64,000 bases of DNA from positions 570,501-634,500 of the forward strand of contig NZ_JOMG01000002.1 of NCBI RefSeq assembly GCF_000711225.1. Direction: 5' to 3'. The notes beneath the pieces were generated by a model. The model was not told the DNA's origin. It searched no databases and saw only the letters and a list, made by a program, of their open reading frames with translations. Shown piece after piece: positions 1 to 8,657 of this stretch (position 1 is its first letter; each line of letters begins with the position of its first letter). Source of the stretch: Pelobacter seleniigenes DSM 18267. GTDB lineage: Bacteria > Desulfobacterota > Desulfuromonadia > Desulfuromonadales > Geopsychrobacteraceae. The position numbers and the translations under genes are program-made.

Positions 1-782
1 TCAAGCTCAGCTTCATCCCTGACATCGAAACAGTAACAGGTCGGACAAACGTTGGTACAGTTACCGCAGGACAGACAGCGCTCTCCGACCTGTTTCCAGA
101 CATCACTGTCGAAGGTTTCATCAAACAGGCGGGGGATATCCTGGTAGCGGATCGCAACCTCGTTTTTAAAAATCTCCTTTTTGTTTGCGCGCATCTCCTG
201 CAGCTGCTTTTCCGCATCGGGAGTCACCGGCTCAAACAATCCCGACTGATGAACAATCGCCTCACCTTTCTCGGTCCCGATATCGACATAAAAGCAATCA
301 TCAAGCCTGCTGAGAAACAGGTCATAACCTCCTTTCGGCAGATGATTGCGCAACATGGCGCAATTGGCGTGTCCGTCACAATAATCATTGCACTCCAGTC
401 CGATCAGAGTGAAGTGGCCCTTACGAATGAGATAGTGAATATCGCGGGGGTGATCGGAAAAAACCACGTTAAGGCACTGAATTCCGGCAAGATCACAGGT
501 ATGTAATCCGAACAGAACCAGGTCCTCGACCTCAACAACGGCCTCCATCTTCTGACCGTTGGCGATATCGTATTTCAGCAATGTCTCGTGCTGGGGCATG
601 AAATATTTTTTGGGTGGGAGAACTGTCGGGATATAGTCCAATGACATCTCGGTCAGCCGCGAGACTTCAGCGAACCTGAACTGCCCTTTCTCAAGCGGTA
701 CCGGGCCAACAACTTTTTGTCCGGCAGACAAAAATTCCACCAGTTCCGCCATCTTTGCTTTTACAAGCAGCGCCTGAGCCAC
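1..782 (-). CDS. 4Fe-4S dicluster/ferredoxin-like oxidoreductase subunit (partial at 3' end)
   Basis: The reading frame is open from a GTG at 782 to the window edge, so the C-terminus is missing. AAGGAG at 790-795 lies 7 nt upstream of the GTG; an in-frame ATG ten codons later has no better site. About 260 residues are visible. Near the end they contain the cluster motif CLSCGNCTNVCPTCYCFD. The long cluster-free N-terminal part followed by ferredoxin cysteines resembles the beta subunit of sulfhydrogenases, anaerobic sulfite reductase subunit A, and proteins that sit next to Hdr-like complexes in Geobacter relatives. It probably passes electrons in a cytoplasmic redox complex; the partner genes should lie beyond base 1. 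The substrate cannot be told from here. Confidence 0.8.
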   Translation of the reverse strand, partial: MAQALLVKAKMAELVEFLSAGQKVVGPVPLEKGQFRFAEVSRLTEMSLDYIPTVLPPKKYFMPQHETLLKYDIANGQKMEAVVEVEDLVLFGLHTCDLAGIQCLNVVFSDHPRDIHYLIRKGHFTLIGLECNDYCDGHANCAMLRNHLPKGGYDLFLSRLDDCFYVDIGTEKGEAIVHQSGLFEPVTPDAEKQLQEMRANKKEIFKNEVAIRYQDIPRLFDETFDSDVWKQVGERCLSCGNCTNVCPTCYCFDVRDEAEL

Positions 783-1059
783 AAGTTGACTCCTTCTTGC
801 CAGAGGTCGACAGGTATCAACGTCTGACCTCGAATTGATTCCCTCTTCCTGGAATAGGTGGGGTGGTAGCAGCAAAAGACGCTAGTACTTCTTCAAGTTC
901 AATTGAAAGTAATGATTAAATTGATAACCGACAACGATCAGGTGTCAAGACAATCTACGTATTTTGGGTGGGAAAGGTCTTTCAATCTTGAGATCCCCAA
1001 GAGTCGGAGACAAAAAAGCGCGCAAAGTTTGAACCAGGTCCAACGCTATGTTGCGGGGA

Positions 1060-1770
1060 TCAGATTCCGACCAGCCGCTTGAGGTCTTTGAGGTGACGGC
1101 GACTGACCGGCACCATATGACCACTGGTAGTCTTGATGTCAGCAGTCCCGCTCTCCCCGGGAATGATCTGATCCACCTGATGGATATTCACCAGACATTT
1201 GCGATGACAGCGGATCAGATCGCTTCGCTCTTCAAGGGCTTTCAATGTCATATCGGTGTTAAACACATCGCCATCCACCAGCAGGTGCACGCCGCTCTGG
1301 TCAGTATAGGCATATTCAACCGCTTCCGGGGCGATCAACTTGATGTTCCCGCCTTTGATGCAGGGGATCCGCGTCAACGGTTCGGTTTCGTAATCCGGCA
1401 CGATATGGGTGCGCAAATGCTCGTGCAGCTTTTCCACGGTTTTCTCCAGCCGCTCCAGCCGCACCGGCTTGAGCAGATAATCGAGAGTCTTCTCCTCAAA
1501 AGCACGCACCGCAAACTCGTCGTAGGCGGTGACGAAGACGACATGGGGCATGATATCGCGGTCGATCATACTGAGCATTTCAAACCCGCCGATCACCGGC
1601 ATCTGGATATCGAGGAAGATAACTTCGGGCCGCTGCCGGTTGATCATCTTGACGCCTTCCACGGCATTACCACACTCGCCGATCAGTTCGAACTGACCGG
1701 TTTTAACCAACAGCTTCTCCAGTTCCCGCCTGGCATTCGGTTCATCATCAATAATCAACGCTCGAATCAT
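1060..1770 (-). CDS. LytTR-family response regulator
   Basis: 236 aa. An N-terminal receiver domain (residues 1-120) has the acidic pair in IIDDEPNARRE, the phospho-acceptor Asp in VIFLDIQMP and Lys in LLKPVRLERLE. A C-terminal LytTR DNA-binding domain (about 135-236) includes RCHRKCLVNIHQVDQI and GHMVPVSRRHLKDLKRL. The start overlaps the stop of the upstream kinase by 4 nt, so the pair is translationally coupled. The length and order match LytR/BtsR/YehT regulators. LytTR proteins bind direct repeats upstream of targets, often carbon-uptake or cell-envelope genes. No target can be assigned inside the window. Confidence 0.93.
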   Translation of the reverse strand: MIRALIIDDEPNARRELEKLLVKTGQFELIGECGNAVEGVKMINRQRPEVIFLDIQMPVIGGFEMLSMIDRDIMPHVVFVTAYDEFAVRAFEEKTLDYLLKPVRLERLEKTVEKLHEHLRTHIVPDYETEPLTRIPCIKGGNIKLIAPEAVEYAYTDQSGVHLLVDGDVFNTDMTLKALEERSDLIRCHRKCLVNIHQVDQIIPGESGTADIKTTSGHMVPVSRRHLKDLKRLVGI

Positions 1771-3437
1771 GAGGCCGCTCCTGCAGGTATGGTTATTCTG
1801 ATTTGCGTCTGGATATCGGGCTGACAGTTAACCGCGATCCCGAACTGCTCGCCATAGAGGTTCTTGATCCGTTTATCGACCAGGTTCATCCCGAGACCAC
1901 CATGCTCTATTTTCTGGCAATAGCTGCCGGCATTGTCTTCGATATCGATATGGATGGTCGCGCCGGCCCGTCTGGCCAGCACCTTGATCACACCGGTCCC
2001 GAAAATATTGGCGATCCCGTGCTTGATAGCGTTCTCAATAATCGGCTGCAGGGTAAAAGTCGGCAGCTGCGTACCGAACAATGCCGGGTCGATATCGATA
2101 TCGACGACCAGCCGATCCTCAAAACGGGCCCGTTCGATGGTCAGATAGGAATTGACATGATCCATCTCTTCTTCCAGGGTCGACAGATCATTGGAGCGCT
2201 TGAGGTTCTTACGAAAGAAGTTGGACAGGTGAAAGAGTAGGTCCTTGGCCCGAAGCGCATCCTGCTCGATGATGGATATCACCGTGTTGAGGGTGTTGAA
2301 CAGGAAATGCGGATTGACCTGGGCCTGGACCAGTTTCAGTTCCGATTTGGTCAGCAGGCTCTTCTGATCTTCATAACGGGAGCGCAGCAGCTGCTCCGAC
2401 AACAGACTGGCCAACCCTTCGCCAAGGGAGCGGTTATTCCTGAGAAACAGCTTGGTCTTGGGTTCAAACAGAATGATGGTGCCCAGCACTTCCTTATCGA
2501 CCATCAGCGGAACCACCAGGGCGGACCCCAGCGGACAGTTGGCGCTGTGCGGGCATTCAAAAGGTTCGTGGACTCCGTCGGCATAAAAGACCTTCCGCTG
2601 CTGGATCGCCTGAGTGGCATAATTGGACAACAACGGCTTACCGGAATGATGATCCGCCCCGATCCCCGAAAAGGCCAGAACCTTTTCGCGATCGGTAATG
2701 GAGACGGCGCCGACACCGGTCTCCGCGTGGATAATCCGCACCAGTTCAGCCGCGGTTTCCGCATTGAAGCCGCGGCTGAAAATCCCCAGGGTTTTTTCCG
2801 CGACCTTGAGCGCCTTGGCGGAAAAGATCGCCCCCACCTTGTCGACCATCCGTTTCTGGTCACGCATGATGCTGATAAACAGGGCCGCGCCAATGGAATT
2901 GGCCAGAATCATCGGTGCGGCGATCACCTCCACCAGGTCCAGGGCATCGTGGTAAGGCTTGGCCAGGGTCAGAATAATCAGCATCTGCAATGATTCGGCC
3001 AGCAAGGTCGCAACCAGGGCGATGCGCGGATTAAAGACATCGCGGACCCCGTTCTGACGCATCAGATAGAGATGAAACAGCCCGCCGACCAGGCCTTCCA
3101 CGGTGGTCGACACCCCACAGGAAAAGGCCGTAAAGCCACCAAGAAAATAGCGGTGCAAGCCTGCCGTAAAGCCGACCGCCAGGCCCAGCCCCGGCCCGCC
3201 GATCAACCCGGCCAGCACCGCGCCGATAGCCCGGGTATTGGCGATAGCATCACTGATGGGCAAACCAAAATAGGTCCCCATGATGGAAAATCCGGAAAAG
3301 ACAAAATAGAGAATCAGTTTCTGGCGCCGACGGATACTCTCCCCGGTCAGCGGTCGAAACGCCGGGGATTTGGTGAACAGGTAGGCGACCACCATAAAAA
3401 CTGACATCTGTTGTAACAGAGAAAAAATCAATTGCAT
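1767..3437 (-). CDS. LytS/BtsS-type sensor histidine kinase
   Basis: 556 aa from the ATG at 3437, which has AAGGAG 8 nt upstream; a longer frame to 3560 lacks a site. The N-terminal 180 residues form the 5TMR-LYT sensor with five or six hydrophobic segments, for example FVFSGFSIMGTYFGL and GPGLGLAVGFTAGLHRY. A GAF-like domain follows (about 200-340). The catalytic part has the LytS-type phospho-acceptor motif AQVNPHFLFNTLN and an HATPase with PIIENAIKHG and GLGMNLVDKR. This is an inner-membrane kinase that phosphorylates the LytTR regulator encoded immediately downstream. Known members of the family sense pyruvate or changes in membrane potential; the ligand here is unknown. Confidence 0.92.
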   Translation of the reverse strand: MQLIFSLLQQMSVFMVVAYLFTKSPAFRPLTGESIRRRQKLILYFVFSGFSIMGTYFGLPISDAIANTRAIGAVLAGLIGGPGLGLAVGFTAGLHRYFLGGFTAFSCGVSTTVEGLVGGLFHLYLMRQNGVRDVFNPRIALVATLLAESLQMLIILTLAKPYHDALDLVEVIAAPMILANSIGAALFISIMRDQKRMVDKVGAIFSAKALKVAEKTLGIFSRGFNAETAAELVRIIHAETGVGAVSITDREKVLAFSGIGADHHSGKPLLSNYATQAIQQRKVFYADGVHEPFECPHSANCPLGSALVVPLMVDKEVLGTIILFEPKTKLFLRNNRSLGEGLASLLSEQLLRSRYEDQKSLLTKSELKLVQAQVNPHFLFNTLNTVISIIEQDALRAKDLLFHLSNFFRKNLKRSNDLSTLEEEMDHVNSYLTIERARFEDRLVVDIDIDPALFGTQLPTFTLQPIIENAIKHGIANIFGTGVIKVLARRAGATIHIDIEDNAGSYCQKIEHGGLGMNLVDKRIKNLYGEQFGIAVNCQPDIQTQIRITIPAGAAS

Positions 3438-3716
3438 CGCTCGGGCTCCTTGCTTTGCAGTTGCACAACCATAATGCTGTAAGTCATTGAACGCAAGCCG
3501 GTTGATGACCTGCCCGGAATTCCGCCGTTCAGCAGCCTTGAACCATTCCAGCAGTTCCACGCGCGCGGTGCGAAGCTTGCGGATTGCAATGAAAATACAT
3601 ATCTTAACGAGAACGCGGTATACTTATCGCCAAATTAAAAAGTGACTGTCAACAGATCTGGCCAGCGGGCAAACGGCTTCTGCCCTGCTGCTTCAGATCG
3701 AGGAAAGGAACGAGCA

Positions 3717-5252
3717 ATGCAGCACATCAAACGATGGTCGTGTCTTCTGCTGGTTATCTTGAGCCTGCTGGCGGGCTGTGCCGGCCCGACTCTGGAAGTC
3801 CCCCCGGTGGCGATTTCGGACAACCCCAGCAGCAAGATCTTTGAACTGGAAGAAACCCTTGCCGCCGGCCGGGTCGATCAGGTCAATGTGCTTTCCCCGA
3901 CCTGGTATGCCAAAGCGGAGAACGCTCTGGACAAAGCCCGTTACGGACTGGCCTATGATGACTCGGTCGCCGACATTCTCACCAATGTCGCCTACGGTCA
4001 TGCCTATCTGGAAAAAGCCAGGGAATATGCCCAGATCGCCCGCTCCACCATCCCTAACGCCATCAAGGCCCGGACCCTGGCCAGCGCCGCCGGAGCCGCA
4101 AGTTATGCCAGTGATTTCAAGGATATGGAAGATCAGTTCATGAGTCTGACCATGGACATTGAAAACAACAACATTGCCCGGGCGGAAAAATACGAGGACA
4201 AGGTCGCCCAGGGCTACGCCGACCTGGAATTACGCGCCATCAAAGAAAAAACCCTCGGCGAAGTGCGCAGCCTGCTGGCCACTGCCGAAACCAACGGTGC
4301 GGATCGGTTGGCTCCGAAAACCTTGATCGTGGCGCGCAACACCCTGCAGGAGGCCGATCAATTCATCACCGAGCAGCGCTATGAAAGCGAAAAAATGCAG
4401 GAGAAAGCCAAACAGGCGCTGTTCCAGGCCCAGCGGCTTGGCCAGATCATGGACTTGAGCCAGAAAGTCGGGCTGATGGACAGTGAGGATATCGCCCTGT
4501 GGAGTGAAGGACGGCTGCAGCAGATTACCATGCGCCTGGGCGCACGCGATCTGCGCAATGAAACACCGGGCCTGCAGTTGCAGAATGTCATCGAATCGAT
4601 TGCCTCTTTGAAGGACGACAACACCTACCTGCAGGAAGCCAGACAACAGGACGCGGCGGAATATGCCGCCAAACTCGCCGATCTGCAGGCGCAGCTGGAG
4701 ACACAGCGCAAACAGATTGCCACTCTGGAAGGCAAGAGCAAGGAAGTTCAGAAAGAGCGGGAACAGATCGCCCTGCAGGAACAACAGGCCAAGGCCCGCC
4801 TGGAAGCGGAGCGGCGCTTTCAGCAGCTGTTCGATGAAGTCCAGGGCCTGTTCAGCAAAGACCAGGCCGAGGTTTATAAACAGGGCGACAACCTGGTCAT
4901 TCGGCTGAAAGCCATGCAATTTCCGGTCGGCAAGGACCTGATCATGCCCAACAACTATGCCCTGCTCAGCCAGGTTCGCAAGGCGATCCGCACCTTCGGC
5001 GAACCGGCGGTGGTCATTGAAGGCCACACCGACAGTACCGGTTCGGCGGCAATCAACGCCCAGCTGTCAAAAAACCGCGCTGAAGCCGTGCGCCAGTACT
5101 TCATTGCCAACGGAACCCTCTCCGCTGACAAGATCACGGCCATCGGCTACGGTTCGGAACGGCCCTTGGCACCCAACGACACTCCGGAACGCCGCGCTAT
5201 CAACCGGCGCATCGACGTGGTCATCAAGACCGAAAAACTGGCGGATCAATAA
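3717..5252 (+). CDS. OmpA-family outer-membrane lipoprotein with DUF4398-like domain
   Basis: 511 aa from the ATG at 3717, preceded by AGGAAAGGAACG. A lipoprotein signal ends in LLAGC. The N-terminal half is alanine-rich and helical (DUF4398-like, with AEKYEDKVAQGYADLELRA). A coiled coil rich in Gln and Glu covers about residues 320-390. A C-terminal OmpA domain (about 390-505) has the peptidoglycan-binding motif VIEGHTDSTG, then LSKNRAEAVRQYF and RAINRRIDVVI. It likely tethers the outer membrane to peptidoglycan. It is transcribed alone and diverges from the LytS/LytTR pair. No enzymatic role is suggested. Confidence 0.9.
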   Translation: MQHIKRWSCLLLVILSLLAGCAGPTLEVPPVAISDNPSSKIFELEETLAAGRVDQVNVLSPTWYAKAENALDKARYGLAYDDSVADILTNVAYGHAYLEKAREYAQIARSTIPNAIKARTLASAAGAASYASDFKDMEDQFMSLTMDIENNNIARAEKYEDKVAQGYADLELRAIKEKTLGEVRSLLATAETNGADRLAPKTLIVARNTLQEADQFITEQRYESEKMQEKAKQALFQAQRLGQIMDLSQKVGLMDSEDIALWSEGRLQQITMRLGARDLRNETPGLQLQNVIESIASLKDDNTYLQEARQQDAAEYAAKLADLQAQLETQRKQIATLEGKSKEVQKEREQIALQEQQAKARLEAERRFQQLFDEVQGLFSKDQAEVYKQGDNLVIRLKAMQFPVGKDLIMPNNYALLSQVRKAIRTFGEPAVVIEGHTDSTGSAAINAQLSKNRAEAVRQYFIANGTLSADKITAIGYGSERPLAPNDTPERRAINRRIDVVIKTEKLADQ

Positions 5253-5333
5253 TGTCCCGCAACATCTGAAGCAACTGCCCGAGTCCGCCACTAGCGTCGG
5301 CAGGGTCTGGGCGAAACAAGTTCTGCATCTTGC

Positions 5334-5369
5334 AAAAAAGACCGGGAAGGGCATGACCCCTTCCCGGTT
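5334..5369. terminator. Perfect 11-bp hairpin after the OmpA gene
   Basis: ACCGGGAAGGG (5341-5351) pairs perfectly with CCCTTCCCGGT (5358-5368) around a 6-nt loop. A run of six A lies just before the left arm, so the classic U-tract follows the stem on the minus strand. On the plus strand there is no T-run, so termination of the OmpA transcript would be weaker. Confidence 0.6.
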
Positions 5370-5531
5370 CAACAGCTCAGGACAACTCTCCGTGAAACCA
5401 AAGATTCTTTAAGGCCTACCCTTTCCAGAACAATTCGTGAAACAGCTCAAGAGGAAGAACATTTCCGCCAGACGTAAGGAATTTTGGACAGGATGAATAA
5501 GATATTGCTGAAAAGCTTAAAAAAAGGTAGC

Positions 5532-5598
5532 CTACTGGTTAGCTCGACTTTTGAAATTTTGAAATTATATTGAATACCTTGACGTTATCAACCAGTAG
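5532..5598. promoter_or_regulatory. Inverted repeat flanking an AT-rich promoter region of the TetR gene
   Basis: CTACTGGTT (5532-5540) is matched by its reverse complement AACCAGTAG (5590-5598). The 49 nt between them are AT-rich, with TTGAAA at 5551, and lie directly before the TetR-family start at 5610. This could be a spaced pair of half-operators for autoregulation. Nothing else recognisable is seen in 5253-5609 apart from the hairpin at 5334-5369. Confidence 0.4.
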
Positions 5599-5609
5599 AG
5601 CTCTCGCCT

Positions 5610-6206
5610 ATGTTTGCTGTACATAAAACAAGAACCATCAATCCTGAAGCCAAAGCCGAGCGAGTCCTTGCCTGTGCCCGGCAACTCTTTGTTGAAAAAG
5701 GTTACCACCGGGTTTCCATTCCTGATATCGTCAAAAGCTCGGGGGTCAGCACCGGCGCTATTTACAACCTCTTTGGCAGCAAAGAGCAGTTGGCCAGAAC
5801 CCTTCACAACAAAACCCTTGATCAATTTCAAACCGACTTCCTCGAACGACTCGGTCATTGCACCTCGACTTTTGAAAAACTGAGCGCTTTTGCCCACCTG
5901 GTTTTTGACCTGACCGAAGCAGATCCGGCAACCATGCAGTACATGCTGTTCATGCGCCATACAGAATTTATGGACGGCATGGGGCCGGTCTGTCTGACCG
6001 AACCGTTTCGTCTGATCAGGGAGATCGTTAAAGAGGGAATGGCGACCGGGGAAGTGAAGCAGGGGGACTATTTCGCGGCAGCTGTTTCTTATACCGGGGC
6101 CATCCTCCGCCCCGCCCAGCTGCATCTGGAATGTGTCCTGCCCCAGCCCTTGAAAGAAATGGCTGAAGAATTCATCAATAACGCCTGGGCGGCCATCAAG
6201 GCCTGA
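5610..6206 (+). CDS. TetR/AcrR-family transcriptional regulator
   Basis: 198 aa, the usual length. The N-terminal HTH (residues 12-58) is typical: ARQLFVEKGYHRVSIPDIVK, then SGVSTGAIYNLFGSKEQLA. The C-terminal ligand-binding domain is divergent and ends with EFINNAWAAIKA. The ATG has no strong ribosome site. No transport or enzyme gene is divergently paired with it, so the regulated function is unknown; the flanking inverted repeat suggests autorepression. The regulatory family is clear, the ligand is not. Confidence 0.9.
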   Translation: MFAVHKTRTINPEAKAERVLACARQLFVEKGYHRVSIPDIVKSSGVSTGAIYNLFGSKEQLARTLHNKTLDQFQTDFLERLGHCTSTFEKLSAFAHLVFDLTEADPATMQYMLFMRHTEFMDGMGPVCLTEPFRLIREIVKEGMATGEVKQGDYFAAAVSYTGAILRPAQLHLECVLPQPLKEMAEEFINNAWAAIKA

Positions 6207-6239
6207 AAACCTCTCCGACCGCCCGGCCACTGTTAATAA

Positions 6240-6461
6240 TTAATATCTGTCTCCCGCCATGATGCTACAACGGCGTCTCCGTTCCCGATTATAACACCAG
6301 AAGCATACCGACAAAGCACCGACTCCGGTCAGCGGCGCCCAGATCAGCACGGCGGTGCCCAGCTGGAAATCTGGCGAAAGCAGGGCCATCATGATCAACC
6401 CGGCAGGTATGATAAACAGCAGGCCAAATAGCACACAGCACAACCCAAATTTCATCTTCAT
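6240..6461 (-). CDS. Small membrane protein of unknown function
   Basis: 73 aa with two hydrophobic segments: LCCVLFGLLFIIPAGLIMMALL and a second around AVLIWAPLTGVGALSVCFWCY. A basic tail (NRERRRRC) should be cytoplasmic. The ATG has GGGAGG six nt upstream, which supports real translation. It stands alone between convergent neighbours. No family is recognised. Confidence 0.55.
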   Translation of the reverse strand: MKMKFGLCCVLFGLLFIIPAGLIMMALLSPDFQLGTAVLIWAPLTGVGALSVCFWCYNRERRRRCSIMAGDRY

Positions 6462-6755
6462 AGAATCCTCCCAGTCTTGTTTCTTGTCCCCGAATTAAAA
6501 AACAACCGCCCAGCAGAAGAATAGAACGAGGTTATACTATCAAAGAAAAAACTCAATTCCTACTATTTTTATATTAAAAATTAAAATAATTCCCTACTTA
6601 TATAATCAATATTTTAAAAAATACTTGAACTGATTTACCAGTTGCCCCTATGGTTAACCCGGCAAGCATCATTTGGCCAAATACCTGTTTGCCCTCTATC
6701 CCGCAGAGCTGCTAAACTCTGCTCAATTTCACAATTTCCTTTTGCGCTGGTTCCC

Positions 6756-7817
6756 ATGAAAAAGCTGCTGATCATTTTCGGACTTTTGGCCACCTTGTTG
6801 TCCCTGGCTGCCTGCGGTGGAGACCTTGGCTACTACCTGCAGTGTGCCCGAGGCCATATCGATGTCATGCAACGCTCGGTGCCAATCAGCAACCTGGTCG
6901 CCGACCCGCAGACTCCTGAACAGCTGAAGCTTCGGCTGGAAAATGTTCAACAAATGCGTGACTTCGCCATTTTCGAACTGGGCCTGCCGGACAATGACAG
7001 TTATCGCAGCTATGCCGACCTCGACCGCCCCTATGTGGTTTGGAACCTGGTCGCGGCCAAGGAATTTTCCCTGCAGCCGAGAAAATGGTGTTTCCCGGTT
7101 GCGGGTTGTGTCTCCTACAAAGGCTATTTCCATAAAGACGCGGCAACCGAACAAGCACAGGAGTTGCGAAAAGACGGTTACGAGGTCGATCTTTACGGGG
7201 TCCAGGCTTATTCGACTCTGAACTGGTTTGCCGATCCGGTCCTCAACACCTTCATCAACGCGTCGGAAACCCGCCTTGCTGGGCTGCTGTTTCACGAACT
7301 GGCCCACCAGGTGGTTTACATCAAAGGGGACAGCGCCTTTAACGAAGCCTTTGCCATGACCGTGCAGATGGAAGGCGTCAGACGCTGGCTGCAAAGCCGG
7401 GCTAGCACAGAGGAATGGCAGCGTTACCTCGACCATGAGCGGCAAGCAACGCTTTTTCAGCACTTTTTGCGGGAAACCCGACAAAAACTGGCAAACCTTT
7501 ATGCCCGGGACCTCCCTGTCGAAGAGATGCGCCGCCAGAAACAGGAGATCATTGCCAATGCACTGCAGCACTACCAAGGTCTGGAAAAAACCGGTGCAAT
7601 TGACGGACGTTTTGATCGCTGGATGGCGCAGGGACTCAACAATGCCCGGCTAGCTTCCGTTGCCACATATCGTGACCTGCAACCCGGGTTTCAAAACCTG
7701 CTCAGCAGCTGCAACGGCGACCTGAAGCTGTTCTATCAAAAAGTCGAAGAACTCAGCCGGCTGCCGCGCCAACAGCGGCTGGCAACGCTGCAGCAAGGGA
7801 CACCTCCAAAGGCCTGA
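6756..7817 (+). CDS. Predicted aminopeptidase lipoprotein (Aminopep/DUF2265 family)
   Basis: 353 aa from the ATG at 6756, where a signal peptide begins (KKLLIIFGLLATLLSLAAC, lipobox LAAC); a longer in-frame extension lacks a signal. The core has the zinc motif HELAHQ (about residue 185), followed about 15 residues later by NEAFA, whose Glu would be the third zinc ligand of a gluzincin. The family (COG4324) is annotated as predicted aminopeptidase on this basis. Here the enzyme would be lipid-anchored on the periplasmic side. No ribosome site is obvious. It is monocistronic. Confidence 0.85.
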   Translation: MKKLLIIFGLLATLLSLAACGGDLGYYLQCARGHIDVMQRSVPISNLVADPQTPEQLKLRLENVQQMRDFAIFELGLPDNDSYRSYADLDRPYVVWNLVAAKEFSLQPRKWCFPVAGCVSYKGYFHKDAATEQAQELRKDGYEVDLYGVQAYSTLNWFADPVLNTFINASETRLAGLLFHELAHQVVYIKGDSAFNEAFAMTVQMEGVRRWLQSRASTEEWQRYLDHERQATLFQHFLRETRQKLANLYARDLPVEEMRRQKQEIIANALQHYQGLEKTGAIDGRFDRWMAQGLNNARLASVATYRDLQPGFQNLLSSCNGDLKLFYQKVEELSRLPRQQRLATLQQGTPPKA

Positions 7818-8057
7818 GCCGCCCCGCCTTGAGCCCGATAATCGGCCCGCAACCCAGGGGTTGCAGACTGGTTATAATATCTCTTCACTGGCTATTTTGC
7901 CGGGAGATGAGAGCATCTCAACATTTTCAAACGCCTGGCCATTTACAGCAACGGGCCGCAAAAAAGTTTGTTTTTATGACAAATCCTGGTCAAAATAGGC
8001 TGAATGTTCATTTTTATTGTACAATAAGGCAATAGTTTTAATGCTACGGAGTCAGTG

Positions 8058-8513
8058 ATGGCCGCGGAAGAATCCTCAAAACCGAAACTGGTCGGCATCA
8101 ACCATGTTGCCCTGGAAGTCGGCGATATTGATGCCGCTCTGGGCTTTTACGGCTACTTCTTCTCCTTCACTCTGCGCAGCCGCAGCGAAGACATGGCTTT
8201 CATCGACTTAGGCGACCAGTTTCTGGCATTGTCCAGAAAGGAGAACCGACAGCCGGACCGCGAGCGTCATTTCGGCCTGGTGGTCAATGACCGCAGTGGT
8301 CTCAGGGAAAGGCTGGAAGAACACGATGTTGAGCTGGTTGAAGGAAAAGGCCTGAACTTTAGAGACCCTTGGGGAAATTTTGTCCAGGTGGTCGAATATG
8401 CAGATATTCAATTCAGTAAAACAGCCGGGGTCTTGCATGGCATGGGGCTCAAACTCCATAAAAATTCCGTCGCCCAGCAGCAGTTGCGGGAAAAAGACAT
8501 GCTGGACCCTTGA
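8058..8513 (+). CDS. VOC (glyoxalase/dioxygenase superfamily) protein
   Basis: 151 aa. ATG 8058 is chosen over the overlapping GTG 8055 because GGAG at 8048-8051 is then 6 nt away. Two beta-alpha-beta-beta-beta units are visible: GINHVALEVGDIDAALGFYG and a second around RHFGLVVNDRSGLRERLEEH, ending with FRDPWGNFVQVVEY. Candidate metal ligands are His in INHVALE, His in RHFGLVV and Glu in VVEY. Members act as lyases, dioxygenases or resistance proteins; the substrate here is unknown. Confidence 0.85.
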   Translation: MAAEESSKPKLVGINHVALEVGDIDAALGFYGYFFSFTLRSRSEDMAFIDLGDQFLALSRKENRQPDRERHFGLVVNDRSGLRERLEEHDVELVEGKGLNFRDPWGNFVQVVEYADIQFSKTAGVLHGMGLKLHKNSVAQQQLREKDMLDP

Positions 8514-8657
8514 AACCCGCACCCAGTCCAGGGATGAAACAGGCGCGGCACCAAGGCTACTGACCTCCACGCGAGCCACAGAAGATGCCTTTCTTCCCAC
8601 TTGGCAACCCCGCAGAGTTGCAGCCGTTGCTGCAGAATTCTCAAGACAGGAGCGCTT

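Noticed and set aside
4230-5027. 265-codon minus-strand frame inside the OmpA gene
   Set aside because: It is antisense to a clear OmpA-family protein; the leucine- and phenylalanine-rich product arises from the complement of Gln/Glu/Lys codons.
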